A DNA stretch of 64,000 nucleotides, taken from Corinectria fuckeliana. Taxonomy: Eukaryota > Ascomycota > Sordariomycetes > Hypocreales > Nectriaceae. Location of the stretch: NCBI GenBank assembly GCA_019137255.1, contig WPDH01000223.1:1-64000 (forward strand), given 5' to 3'. The position numbers and the translations under genes were made by a program. Shown here in pieces: positions 10,276 to 23,000 of this stretch (positions are counted from its first letter, which is position 1; every line of letters begins with the position of its first letter). Under the pieces are notes generated by a model, which was not told where the DNA came from, made no database searches, and saw nothing but the letters and a program-made list of their open reading frames with translations.

Positions 10276-13172
10276 CTATAAGGCCCTAAGCCTTAAGGTC
10301 CAGTGGTGCAGTCATAGTTATGAGCGTTCTTGCGAAGTGTGTAATGCATCTTATCAATCAATTATACTCACTCGTCATAACTTGCCCTAAACACTTATTA
10401 TCGCTGTGGTCGTGCTATACATTGTTGGGCGGTCAATTTGATCCCTTATTCAATTGATTGAGAAGGCGAGCTCTACCGACCTTGCTGGGGTTGCGTAGGG
10501 GGCCTTTAGGCACTGTTTATTAATGCATGATCTGGGCACCCGGATTATATGTTGCTGAAATTGTTCTGTAATTAGGGTCGGTTGTTAACTTGCGCTGCGA
10601 CGCCGCCTCCCCCAATCATCTCACCTGACTGCGGACACTGCACGAAGGGAAACCTCACACCCAATGCAACGCGATTCAGCCCTACGCCCCCAAACAAGCC
10701 TAAAGCCAGCAATGGATACCGCCACCATCCGTAGTTCCTCTCTCTTCGAACAACACCACAGTAGGTAGACTACTAATCTACCTACGTAGTAGGCCCCCAA
10801 CTCCGGAACGTCGTCTCACCTCGTCGCTCCAAACTTGCCCTCTCGACTACCCTGAACCCCGACGAAACTAATCAGCTGAAAATCCATTCGGCCCCCATAC
10901 CGGACAAACCCCAGGCGCAGCTTGCGCGTTTAGACTTGGGGTTTCTATGTGACTGGTTACATCTTATCAGGGCTTATTGAAACGTGTGAAGGAGCTGCAC
11001 GACTTGTGTGTCTGCGTGCAAGTTCTGCTGTGCTGTGTTGTGCTGTGCTCTTGCTCACGACATCCTTCACAAAATCCCACTCCCCACCACACAAATCTGT
11101 GTGATAGATCCAGAGCCATGGAAGAACACACCCAAATACCCCGATTCCTTGGACCCCGCCTCCCCCCCCGGTCGCCCTTGGCTGCACCGCGTCAGTCGCC
11201 TAAATATGGCGGATAGACCGCGTCTAATCCTACAACGCCCGCAAATCACGCACCTGCTAGGTCATGGTTGGCTTAGTCCACCTACTGAGCGGCTGGACGA
11301 AGGCTGGTACCGGCCCGGCACAATGGTTCCGCCTCCATCCTCTATTAATAGCAATGGAACAATGTGTATTTGGCTCTTTCAAGGTTCTGACTTTCCGCTA
11401 CCCAAAACTAAAGGAAGAGTGAGACACCTTTCCCGGACAAATGCTCGTTTTTTGTGGTGCTGCAAGGCTGTGGATTCCCCAACTGTCTGTTTGTCTGCCT
11501 TGCCAGCCCGGCGACCCTAGAAAACTGTCCGGCGTCAGGATGAGGCCTCCTCGCTAATACAATGAACTCTCCGCGAGCCAGAACCGGGACCACTGTCGTA
11601 ATTGGGCCCCTGAACCTGAAGCCATCGGGCCACCTCGACGGCGTTACACCGATGCTTGCCAAATTAGCCCAAAATAACTCGAAGGGGCTTTGGTCACAAT
11701 CACGTTCCACGCCGATTGACCGGATGCCATCCCTGCTCGTTTCTTTGTCCTCTCATCCACGTGCTACGGCAGTCAAGCCAGCAGGGAAGCTCGGACGTGA
11801 CCTGGATTGATCCACTTTTAAATGATGATCGTCAACGACGACATGGCTTTGACTCGGCCTGGACGCTAAGTTAATCACACGCTGTGCGACTTGGCCAAGC
11901 TTTCGAGGAGATTCACGGGAGAACACGAACGCAAAGGGGCCGGGGTATGACAGGAAACGATATCTGTTTCTATTTCAATCGTCTAGTAACGTCCAGCGTT
12001 CTAATCCTGTCAATATCTTCTGTGTCGTGGTTTGATGCCCCTGCCGTTGACGGGGCCGACTGCTGCCTGCGCAGTCTATGCGTGGTTGATGGTACAACAT
12101 CTTTCCGAGTGGGTAAGAGGGAGAGGTATGCCAAAAAAGTAAGAAAAAGAAAAGAAAAAAGGTAAGAAACCCCAAATGAGCAAACAAACAGGAATCTAGT
12201 GTCAAGAGGTGCATGGTATCCAACCAGTGCTTGCCCAAGCCCCTCCGCCCACTAGTAGATGCGGTCTCTGATGACCAAAGCATTACATCCACCACAAATT
12301 CTCAACGCCTGGTATATGTCCGTCATCCCTAGTGCATGTAGACTGCCTCGTGTTAAACGAGGCATCTGAGAAGAGGAAGAAAATAAAAAGAGAAAGACAC
12401 ACAGTCCAATGTGGAAATTGGGGTTGGGGGCCAACGCCCGTTTGACCCCTGATCCCCAATGTGCGAGCCCATGCCCGAGAAACCAAAATAGTCCGAAAGG
12501 TGCCGCGAGGCAATCAGCAAAGCTGAATAGAATGTAATCCGGTGACCGTGTTTTCCGTGGTGCAACCGCATCGCATGTTTTCCCAAAACTAGTAGGTGAC
12601 AAACGATCTGGGACCAAATCCAGCGCTATGCAAATAACCCACCAAAATGTCGATAAAATAGTGCTCTGAAACGGGAATGAAAGGTAAAATGCAGTAAAAA
12701 TGGGCAGAGGACCAGTTGCCCAAGAGTAGAAGGCCGTCTCATGGAGAGGACGTGACCCAATCGGAGGGCATGTGGTAGTCGGAGACCTGCTTCGTCCGTC
12801 TAAGTGTTGAGAAGGGACGTTGAATCGTGATTCCATTCACGTAGAGATCGTGATATCATTCTCGTGTCTTCGGTAGTGTCGCTACGAGTTTCATGGCAAG
12901 GGAAAGCAGCAAGCTAGAGTGCTTGCCAAAAGGAGTATTGAAGACGGTGAAGGATGAGGGTTCCAGAGGACTGAGATGCGGATGCGCAGCACCACTGATC
13001 ATCGGATCACTCCTAGAACAGAATAACGGTTTCGACGGTCGTGGGCTAGGAGCAACGCGGAGAGTTGCGACGGGTTGAAAGACAAGAGATAGGAGATCCA
13101 ATCGCTGAATCCAAACTTGACGAGTCGCGAGGAGAGCCATGGCTGGCAGCCAGGTACCGAAGACAAGACTTT
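10276..13172. other. Long stretch without a recognisable gene
   Basis: Several open frames of 60-190 codons occur on both strands, but none has a recognisable motif, a splice-supported extension or plausible protein composition. A second TACCTA/CTACGTAG motif cluster lies at ~10757-10791. The part nearest 13172 is presumably 3' untranslated sequence of the small Cys-rich gene. Confidence 0.4.
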
Positions 13173-13406
13173 TCATCGATAAGTCGAGGAGCTAGAGTGG
13201 CCAGTGTAGTAGCTAGAGTCGGAGTAGTTGCTCGGTGCGGCGTACTGAGCGGCATGGCTAGAATGCAAGCTGCAGGCGTAACCAACGTAGATTTGCCGTG
13301 TTTCGACGTGGTGGCCAGGACGGCCGTATCCCGCACAGCGGTCAACGGCGTGTTGATAGTAGAGGCAGCGGCAGGCTGAGTAGAGTTCGACCAACTGATA
13401 ACACAT
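13173..13406 (-). CDS. Small Cys-rich conserved fungal protein (77 aa)
   Basis: This is a single-exon ORF with an ATG at 13406 and a TGA at 13173. The protein starts MCYQLVELYSACRCLYYQHA, followed by DRCAGYGRPGHH and YVGYACSLHSS, then a Ser/Tyr-rich tail. Cysteines at residues 2, 12, 14, 24 and 48, with His at 20, 32 and 33, suggest a compact metal-binding or disulphide fold. From memory, short uncharacterised proteins with the same MCYQ...YSxCxCxYYQH start occur in many Sordariomycetes, and this is why I prefer this frame to a longer overlapping one. There is no signal peptide, so it is probably cytosolic or nuclear. A TATAAGG on the same strand ~350 bp upstream (13758-13752) could be the core promoter. 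Function unknown. Confidence 0.65.
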   Translation of the reverse strand: MCYQLVELYSACRCLYYQHAVDRCAGYGRPGHHVETRQIYVGYACSLHSSHAAQYAAPSNYSDSSYYTGHSSSSTYR

Positions 13407-13751
13407 GATTGCGAAAGCAGGCCAAGAGTTGGGCCTGGAATTGGTCTAAGTGGGAGGGTTGTGACAATGGGTGGGGCGGGGTTTGGGACTTGGTTCGGGG
13501 ATGTTGATGTTCTTGGTGTTGGTGTTGGTGTTTGGTGTTGTTGGGAGGCGTATATCAAGTGTCTAGACTTGGGTTTCAAGAGAGCACTGAATTTGTTCGC
13601 GGTGTAGTCGGAGTGAGGAGTGAGACGAGGAGGATGTTTGGAGACAGATGGAGCAAAGAGGAGAGCGAAGAGCGTCCAAGATATGTGTTGAAGATGATGA
13701 GAAGATCTGTAGGCAAGAGGAGAGAACAGTAGAGGCGGACGAGGCATCGCA

Positions 13752-13758
13752 GCCTTAT
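13752..13758 (-). promoter_or_regulatory. Candidate TATA box for the small Cys-rich gene
   Basis: TATAAGG on the minus strand lies about 346-352 bp upstream of the ATG at 13406. Its placement fits a leader of about 300 nt. This is inferred from sequence and position only. Confidence 0.3.
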
Positions 13759-16700
13759 AGTTCCGGCTTGTAGCCTGGAGATGGAGAGTCCAGGTGAGTC
13801 CAGGTTACTGGCACGCCCCATTTCCCGTACTTTGGCAGTTGTCCACGCCCCTCCCGGACTCCAGGAAGACCATCCCCGGGCGAGGATCAAGGCACCAGCG
13901 AGGGCAGAGAGGGCAGAGACGCCAGTAAGAGCGCGCGAGAGAGAGATAGCCGCAGTTGAGTCTGACTGTCCTGACAGGTGACTAAGGCTGGGTCGCGTCT
14001 AATGCAGGCATGGGATGGCGCAGGGCCCACAAGGGCGGAAGGGCCAAAGATGCCTTGGGAGAGTCCTGGAGGCTTTGGGGCTTTGGTGGCCCTTGTGTCC
14101 ATTGTGTCCTGTGCCCTGTGCGCGCCCGTGCCATCTTGTGCTATGCTGCCGAGTCTAGTCCTTCGGTCCATGGTTCCAGGAGGGTTTCCATCGCGAAAGA
14201 CGAGGGCTGTCAAGGCGCAGCAACGATGTGGATGAACAAGAAGACGATGGGCTGGGTACCTGGTACGTATCACCAGAAGGCAGCAGGGGTGTTAAAAAAG
14301 AGGAAAAAGGAAGCCGTACCTACATCCTTGGTACTGTACCTACTGTACCTGGTATCTCACCTTAGTACTGTACCAAGGTACGGTATTCGCAAAGTAATCA
14401 AGTACGTAGACCGAGATGGATGGGATGGGACGGACGAGGGTGGCAGGATGGGTGCGACAAAGTGGATCCGGCGTGAAGAGTCACTTATTGGACTGCGCCA
14501 AGGAGGCTAACGGTGACCTGCAGCACAGGGCTGACGGGGGGGTTACAGGCCGTATAGTACAGCCACGGGCCATTGGACGACTGGTAGCGTGGAGGAGGGA
14601 ACCCTGAAGTGATGATGATGATGCCGACGGATGGAAGAGATGGAAGGGTTCGATGCAAGATTCTGTTGGCGCGGTAGGTAATGTCCGAGTTGCAAGTGGT
14701 TCGCTGCTTACCTTAGGTAGGTACCTACTATACTAATAACTGTACCTATTTAGGTATGTACCGAAGGAGTATCCGCACTATGAGTTCTCATCGCAAGCCT
14801 GAAGTGTCGCTATCAACGGAACTCTTGCACGCCGAGACAACACCCATTGCCTGCTTGCACCGGGCAATTGGCTGTGGCGGGGCGTGTTTCTTGGGTCTTA
14901 CAAAGATGCACCAAACCGAGGCGACGGTCTCGACCCCAAATTGCATGGGCATGAACATGGAAAATGATGTAGCCGGAGGTCTAGACGGTGGTCCCTTCCA
15001 TGAGAACTTCCAGTTTGCGGGAGGGTCAAACGGGGAACGGGGACGAACAATTGCGTCAGGTTCTGACGTAGATAATCCGGGTTGAGGAAAGTACTGGGCG
15101 ATACGTACCTAAGTAGGTACTTACTAGTAGCAGGTAAGTAGTAAGCTAAGTACTACTAGTAGGTAGGTGGCACAGGGGTTGACGGGCAGGTGCACCCTAC
15201 TTCGTACAGTTGGTTCGCCCTGCACACTGCACTTACCAGTTGGGTCCTTGGGACTTAGGAACCAATCTACTCTCCCCCAGGCAGGCTAGGCAGAGAACAC
15301 GAGTTCCCCAGCGCCCTTGACACTCGGAGACCACTCATCATTGTGCTCTCCTACTACTACTCTTCCTCTCCACCGCCGACTCATACTCCCTACCTACAGC
15401 ACCCAGGTACCTACCTCACTTGGTCCATCGCCGACGACAGTGCCCGGACATAAATTCGCATTGCCTGACCCGCGCTCTGGTTGGTGCCTGCGGATGCCTC
15501 ATCATCTGCAGTCATATAGTGAGTGTCAGAAATGCAACGTCTCTTTCCAAGCCCCCGGCTCTTTGCCGGCGACTCTGGGCTGTTGTCGTACCCGGCTCTC
15601 TCTCGACACTATCTGCCCATCTCCTCCGTCGAAGTCGACCCCATTACCTTCTCAACTGCGAAGCTTCAAACAAAAGGGCCCCGCGGCTGAACGATGATTG
15701 CGCTAAGGACCTAGGGCAGCCCGCCAATTAGGATGGTGTTTGGGGGTGGGAACTTGCGGTTGCTGCGCCCAGAAGCGCACTGGCTCTCTTCCCCTGCCAC
15801 CATCCCCTGTTCCTTATTCCCCTGCTTCCGGCTCCTGCTGGGGTTGGGTTCCTGGTCTCTGGGCTCCAGACTCTTCTGTTCAATGTTCCAAGGCCGTTTC
15901 TTCGTTTACGGCGTCGTGTTTCGAACTTTGGTTTCTATCAGAAATCAGAAACATTCACTACCTACCCGCAGGCTACCCATGTCAGCTGTCAATCCCGGAG
16001 CATGGGGGCTTGTCGCAACTGCCTGACTGGAGCTCCTAGGATCGAATCTAGGTTACAGGCAATGCCTGAGTTTTGAGCTGTCCGGAGTACGTACTTGCTG
16101 GGTGTTCGCACGATTTGCCGGCTCACATGATGGCGTCTTCAACAGATTGTGTTTGCCTCTCTGCTGATCGTGGCAGTTCTTGGCCGCCATGGGTTGGCTA
16201 CGACTATTGATAGCTTCCCGCATCCTCACATGCTTCGACTTCGGCAAACTGGAAACCCCATTTTCAACCGACCCTGAAAAGCCGCATGCCAATGGATGCA
16301 GCTAACTCGTCAAACGACTTGGCCTGGTTCCTGAATGCTGGAAATAGTACTCGCCAAAAGCCACACCACTGCGAAATGGTTGGTGCTGACGCCGGAAAGT
16401 AGATTCACTGTCGCTTTTGGCTATGTTTGCAGCCAACAACTAACCTTGGCAAGGCTTGCCTGCCTGCCTGATTACTCTCTTTCTCTCTTACTCCGGCGGG
16501 TTAATGTGGTTGGTCCGTTCGACCGTTTATCTTTGGCCCTCCGTGATCCGGCCCACCGCCGCCGTCATCTGCCGAGGCCGCCGATTCGACCACTCATCAC
16601 TGGCATCGCATCGCAGTGCACCGCGGCGTGTTCATGTTGCATCGACCCATCCGAGTCATTGGTTCCAAGTGAGGAAACACCGTGTCGCCGAAGGCTTCCA

Positions 16701-17863
16701 TGCATCTTCGAGCGTGGATCATCAGCATCAGCGTCAGCAGCGAGGGTGCAACTCAACGGAGGGAACCTGCATGTCTAAGACACCAAATCGACTGTCTTGC
16801 ATCAGGCGTGGAGGTGTGGTGCACGAGTGACAGGGCAGTACGAATATAGCGTAATTCGTACTCCGTAGTCTACTTTGTACAGTTCCATTGATCTTGGGCA
16901 CGCCCGTCACGTCCGGGGCTGGCCTGTCTGATGGTCCGGATCGCCCGTGGCTCACCACCAGCACCATGGTGTCGGAAACTGGATGCACCATGGTTGGGAC
17001 CAATGCCCGCACACAAAGTGAACCACACACCGTAGAGTCCACGGTCCGTCCACACTCAATGATCAGTCAGAGAGACGAACCAAACAAAAGGCATTCAGTC
17101 CTAGTCCAGGCCGAGTCAACACAAAATCAACAGCTAAAAAACGCCACCCTCGGCTTCCTACTACTCATCGGATTGTGGAGGCAGCCCACCACCCCGGGCC
17201 AAGTACCATAGTACATACGGTTGCAATCCTAGTACGGCACCGCACGCACCGTAGTTACCTTGATTCAAACTCCATGCACACACACTCAGACACTCACCTC
17301 ACCCACACACTCACATTGAACCAGATTCTCTCAACCCTGCCTCCCATCCCACTTGATCCCGCGCCCCGAGTGGGTGAGTGGAATGGTCGAGACAGGGTTG
17401 CCTGGCGCCCGATGGTGTCCCTGTCCTCCCACCATTCCGGGGACGACTGCGCGATTGACCACCTCACGTGGTCTCTGAGTAACCCGGTGCTGACGGCAAG
17501 GCTGCCCGGGGCTCTTTGACCAAGGGCGTGACGTGATGCGATGCAACGTCAAGTGCCGGATCCGTCGAGAGATCTCTTCCGGGTCTTTCCCCCCTGGGTC
17601 GAGGTAACCGAAAAAGTATCCTCGATCGAGGTCGTTGCTCAAAATAGCTCTGCCCACTGGTTTCTGCCGAAACGCATAGGCCTAGGTACTTACGAAGCGG
17701 AGCCGGTGAAAACTGGCTACCCCCATTTCAAAGTCTCACAGAGACGGTTCTCGGGGTTTCGGTCGCACATAGGTGGCCGAAAAGCTCTTTGGGGGAACGT
17801 TCGTGACTCGGTCTGCCTACGAAGGACATGAGAATTGATTTCAGAGTCACTTACCTGTCCGAC

Positions 17864-17881
17864 CTGCTGCTGCTGCTGCTG
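17864..17881. repeat. (CTG)6 microsatellite
   Basis: Six uninterrupted CTG units in non-coding DNA. Confidence 0.8.
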
Positions 17882-20023
17882 CCACCCTCCTTATGCGCTA
17901 GCGGTCTTGCAGCACGGGAGGACGACATAACGATCTCCGGGCTTGTCTCAGACAGTCAGACCTGTTTCAGATGCTCCCTCTGATGAGATGCACTCTCTAC
18001 TTAACACGACACCGACCGCTTCAGCCCCATATTCGGGCACCTCGGTGATCGGGACAGCTGCCCGACGAGGAACCGGATAGAGCAATCGCCGTGTTGGGAA
18101 AACCAAGACGAGTCATCCTTAGGCAGGCTGGCAGGCCACAGGCGTCAGAAACTAATCTATAGACTCTAAAAGACCGGAGCACAGAGGAGCCCAGACAAGT
18201 ATGGCTCATTGGCATCTGCCTGGAAGGTCACGCTGCAGAAGTTGGGAACGTACGTTTGGCTCGGCAGACGTTCGTCATCTCCATGACTGTGAGCCTGGGT
18301 GATGGCCTTGGAGATGAGTACGACGGCGACGACGAATCCAACGGCCATTGCCCCATTGCCGCTGAGCAATCTGTATAATCTGGATCGCGTGTACGACGAG
18401 ACCGCCGCCCTCAACTACTATGTACCGCCATCGCCATCGTCATCGCCATCGGTTTGACCGTTACCACCCATCTCCTGCCATCAGCACCAAAGCCCAATTC
18501 GTCGTTGTCGGTCGGGGCGATGACCTCATCCGGCCGTTGCCCTAAGAACATTCTCCCCGTTCTCCAGCCTCGCCCGCTCTCTAACCTTCTAACACTGCGG
18601 GGGACTCTCTGTGGCTCTCTCTGTGGCTCCTTGCCGCCCAATAACTGACCGACAGAAGAAGCACGCGCCACCGCCTGACCCACCGGCTGCGCCTCTTGAC
18701 CGTGGCTTGCACGCCCCGTTCACGACCTTCATCGCCGCATCTACCGCATCTACCATATCCACCTCCCGGAGTCGCCGGCGGAGTAGCTCGACAACTCGAG
18801 TCCCTCGCGCCGCAACCATACGGCTCTCTCCTCTGTTTCCGTGCTCTTGCAGTAGCTCTCTGTCCCGGCCGGTCAGGCATCCCCCCTCCCCTTGCGAATC
18901 CGCTCCCCATGCGCCCTGCGGTCTTTGGTCAGCATCATCTCTCTTCTGATGGTCTTCCACAGGCGGCAGCCGTCAGACTTGCATTCACAACCTCGTCACC
19001 TGCGGCCCATATTTGACCTCACCGCGTACGAGGGGGCCCGCCTCGCGTTTCGCGTTTCGCGGATCAAGAGCCCTCGATGCCCCTCCCGTTGCCATCCCAT
19101 CTGCCTTTTCGTCGCCCGCCAGGGAACGCCCTCACAGACCGTTGCTCTATGAAAGACATGTCCTGTTCTAGCTAGCCGTCACGTCCCCCATTCGTGGTCG
19201 TCGTCAGGGTCTGTAAACTACTCCACCGTAAGGTTGATTGATCTATTAACGTCATAACGAGTGCCTCTTGAAATTGCCCTCAGACAAGGGCCGTGCTTTA
19301 GCTCCTCGGTGAGCCGTTCGCATCTCACCGTCTCTGACTTACATCACCGAGACATCGTCCGTGCCTCTGACTCTTCAAATTTGAGCTCGACTGACATCAC
19401 GACATCATATCTGCGCGGAGGCCTCAGGAGAGTCTCGTCTGGGACATTCCATTAGGTGGAGGGTTGTCCTGATGCCTATCCAGCACCTTGGCCTGATGTC
19501 TCCGGCTTGTTTGCCTCTCTTGGCCCCCAAGCCCAGTCAGCAGCTACCTTGTGGTGCCTCGTCCACTTCTCTTTCGAGACCATCGTTGATTCTCTAATGT
19601 ACACCCCTTCCCCAAAAGACGTTCCAGCTCCAAGCTCCCCTGACTCACTCGTCGAGTCACATCATACCACAGTATAGCCTTTTGGTATAGCCTCTTTTGG
19701 GATCCGCTGCGAGGCGTTCAGAGGGTAAATAGACTTCGTCTCGTCGTGGTGTATACTAAGTAGTAGTAGAATGAATAAGGCGATAAGACAGAAACAAAAA
19801 AAAACACTTAGTATCGCTAATCATGAGTCCATCGCCTCCTCCTCGACCCAAGTCCTTTGTAGTTCAATCCACGCAATCATCGCCGGGCAAGGCAGAGTCG
19901 TCGTACAATTGCAAGCCTTGCTCCTGTGTAATGTATCGAATACCCAATGACACATGACCCTCACATTAAATGCTAACGATCCTTCAAACTCCTATGTTCG
20001 TAAAACTCGCCCAAACCGAGGGC

Positions 20024-23000
20024 CTAGCCTCTCCGGCCCATGGCAGCCGTCGCACCAGCGGCGGCGAGGTCATGCTTGGCGCTCACGCTCCTCCCGGCTG
20101 CTCGAGGGAGACTGCTTGTCCCCATCGCCATGCCGCCAGTGCCTGCGCTGCTTCGCTTGGTAGGGCCCGAGTTGATGGCCCCGGCACCCCCCGACACCTT
20201 TCGGTGACTACCCGAGACTGGCTTGTAGGGGCTGGACCCTGTTCGCATCGACGACCCGGTCTTCAAGCTGGCTCCAGGGGGTTCGGGGAGCGGGCGCGGG
20301 ACCGATATCGTGTGATGTCGCTTCATTGGAGACGACTCACGTGCCGGCATACGGGGAACAGGCGCAGGCATCTTCTGCCCAGTGATGAATTCGTGTCGAA
20401 TAGCGTCCTCGGGCTTCAGTCGTCGGTCTGGGTCCCAACGCAGGCAGCGCGTCAAGAAGTCAAGGAACACCTCGTCGTCACATTTGAGTGCCTGCTGAAG
20501 AGTTTTTGACGAGGGCCGGCGCCTGCGGCCCTTGGATGACACGGTTAGGCGTGGCTTGCCCATGGAGTCGAAGAAGAGCTTCTTCCTGGTGCTCTTCTCG
20601 ATCAAGTGTTTCTCAGGTGGTCCAAACACTTCCATGATACACGCAAGCTGCTCTTGTTCGTTCTCTCCGGGGAAGATTGGGACGCCCGTATACAGCTCGG
20701 CTAAGATGCAACCGACACTCCACATGTCAATGGGCATGCCATATGTCATACCAAGAATAACCTCTGGAGAGCGGTAGAACCTGGATTGGATGTAAGTGTA
20801 CACCTTCTCGTTCTCAAAGCAGCTGGAGCCGAAGTCGATGACTTTGATTTCCGAGTGCAAAGGGTGGCGAAGAAGGATGTTTTCCGGCTTTAGATCGCAG
20901 TGAATCACCTTGTGCTGCTTAAGTAGGTTGAGTGAGCTGAGTATCTGCTTGGTGAAGCGCCGGATTATTTTGATTGAGAAGCCTCGGAATGCATGCGCCT
21001 TGATAAGTTCGTAGAGGTTCATGTCCAGCAACTCGGTGGAAATGCAAAGATGCCCTCGGAAGTAGAAGCTTTGGGTGAAGTTAACCATGCTGTGCTTGTT
21101 CTTGGGATCCTGTGAATGTGTTAGTGCTAGTCATTGTCCTCCTATATATGCAAACTTACCCATTCGCGAAGCTTTTGCAGGATGTTGACTTCGACAAGAG
21201 CTTGCTGGTGAAATCTCTTCTTGTTCCTGATAATTTTGATGGCAACAAGACCTCCGGTTCTATGATCGATGCATCGAACTACCTGCCCAAAACTGCCTTT
21301 TCCAAGAATATCAATGATCTCATACCGGAATGAGAGGTGATCTCCAGGAACGATGGTGTAGTCTCCACGCTCGTCATCATAGCCAAAATTGGGCGAATCC
21401 GACTGTAGGTCACCCACGACCTTGTGGGCATGTTGTGTTCCACAAAAGTACACATCGTTGTAGTCGACAATCTCACCTCGTTCGTAAATGTTCAACATGG
21501 CAATGCGAATGGCCTCGTGTGGACCAACTCGTTCTTTTGGCGTCGCCCTATTCCTCAATGCGTCCAGAGTTCTGGCAGCGATCTCTGTCTCTTTTCGTCG
21601 AGATCCTAGTTTGGCCATTTCTTCCTCGGCAGCCACGTCATCCTTATCGAGTTCGGTAGTCCAGGCGTCGAGACTCTTCGTCGTGCTTGAGGAAGTCCTA
21701 GGCCGAAGAATCTTTTGCATGACAGACGTGTTCCTAACAGTTGGCATGGTAGATGGATCAACAGTGGGCTTTTTGTTGCCCCACGTCTCGCTCTTAGTCC
21801 GGTCGTGAGATGTGAGGGCGGTTAAACTTCCTGCCGAACTCTTCCGCCGTCTTGATTCGAGGTATCCGCCACCAGGCTTAACAGCAGGCGTCGGGCTTCC
21901 CTGTTTGACGCTTGTCAGGTTGTTGAGAGTTGCAGACGCAGGAATCCGAGGGGGAGGCATGCTTTCTTGTTGCTGTTGTTGGGCGGCGGCCTTGTCAATC
22001 ACATCTTGGGGCGCTGTAATGCTGCTCTTGGAATTGGTGCGTTTCCACGATATGCTGAGCTTTCGTCTGATCGAGCTCATCGACGAAGGAGTCTGGGGTT
22101 CCTCCAGCACGGGCTCTGGCGGGGGAGACTTGGGCATAGGCTTGTCGGTCTTGGGTGCTCGTGGACCCGCAGGCTTGGTGTGGACCCTATCTTCAAAAAA
22201 GTTGCTACTGACCGTAGAGAAGCCTCCTGTGTTGGTGAAATCCCCCCCAGTCTTAGACCTCTTCAAAAAGCCGTGTTCTGACCCTCCCTTGGGGAGAGAT
22301 GAGGATAGGAAAGGCGACATGCTGTTCTTGTGATCGAGATCCTTGAAGCCCAGCGACGAGTCCGTGGAGCTGTTATCAGGGGGGGTGGGGGATAGGTGAG
22401 TCTGATGAACGGAGCTGCTGCTCCGAAGTGACGGCAGCTCAGGGGTATCGCCGTGTCGACTCTTCGAGAAAAATGAGCTTTTTGATGCTGTCATCGGAGT
22501 AGTTGGGGTTTTTGGCAACTGCCGGGAGGGGGGTGGGGTCTGGTCTCGACCTGCACTGCTATGCTCTTGCAGAGCTGCGATCTTGTTGGCCGTAGGAGTA
22601 CTCAATGGTCCCAGGCTGATTGGGGGCAGTCTCAGAGGCTGCAAATGCCGCCTGCTCTGAGGCGTGCCCTTATGCTCGGAATCCGCATTTATACTGCTGG
22701 GCATATACGAACTCTTTCGCGCGCTGGGCCGTCGTTGGACCTTGGTAGGCTCAGGGAAGACCAGCATCGAGATGCTCCCGGTCAAGTTGGAGTTGGAGTT
22801 CATGCTTAGTGCATCGATACTGCTCAACGCGGTCTTCTTCTTCTCCATAAAGTAGGTGTCTGCAGGCGAGTCCTTTGGTGATTCATACGCCTTTGGAATG
22901 GCAGGGACCGGGGGGACATCTTCTTCATCATCCGCGGGCATTGGATTATGCACAGTTGTATGCTTAGGCGCGGGCAATCGTGATGTAGAGGAGGAAGCTT

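Larger units (their letters stand above)
13407..20023. other. 6.6-kb gene-poor stretch
   Basis: I find no gene I can support. Composition is GC-balanced. There are TACCTA/GTAGGTA clusters at ~14688-14760 and ~15103-15172, a CTG trinucleotide run at 17864-17881, and pyrimidine-rich segments near 15340-15700 and 18500-18950. Open frames up to 179 codons exist on both strands but have no signal peptide, domain or convincing splice structure. The last few hundred bases before 20024 are likely the 3' end of the kinase transcript. Long leaders or non-coding RNAs cannot be excluded. Confidence 0.4.

Noticed and set aside
11008..11520. 170-codon plus-strand open frame
   Set aside because: Its start is weak, the translation has no domain or signal, and no splice sites extend it.
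12252..12836. 194-codon minus-strand open frame
   Set aside because: No motif, no family resemblance and irregular composition. It lies where the 3' region of the small Cys-rich gene is expected.
13046..13747. 233-codon minus-strand frame overlapping the small Cys-rich gene
   Set aside because: A Pro/Ser/Thr-rich low-complexity translation in a different frame. The 77-aa frame has the conserved Cys/His pattern and an ATG.
16037..16055. tRNA B-box-like sequence (GGATCGAATC)
   Set aside because: The T-loop is one base too long and no A-box or acceptor stem lies at the right distance.
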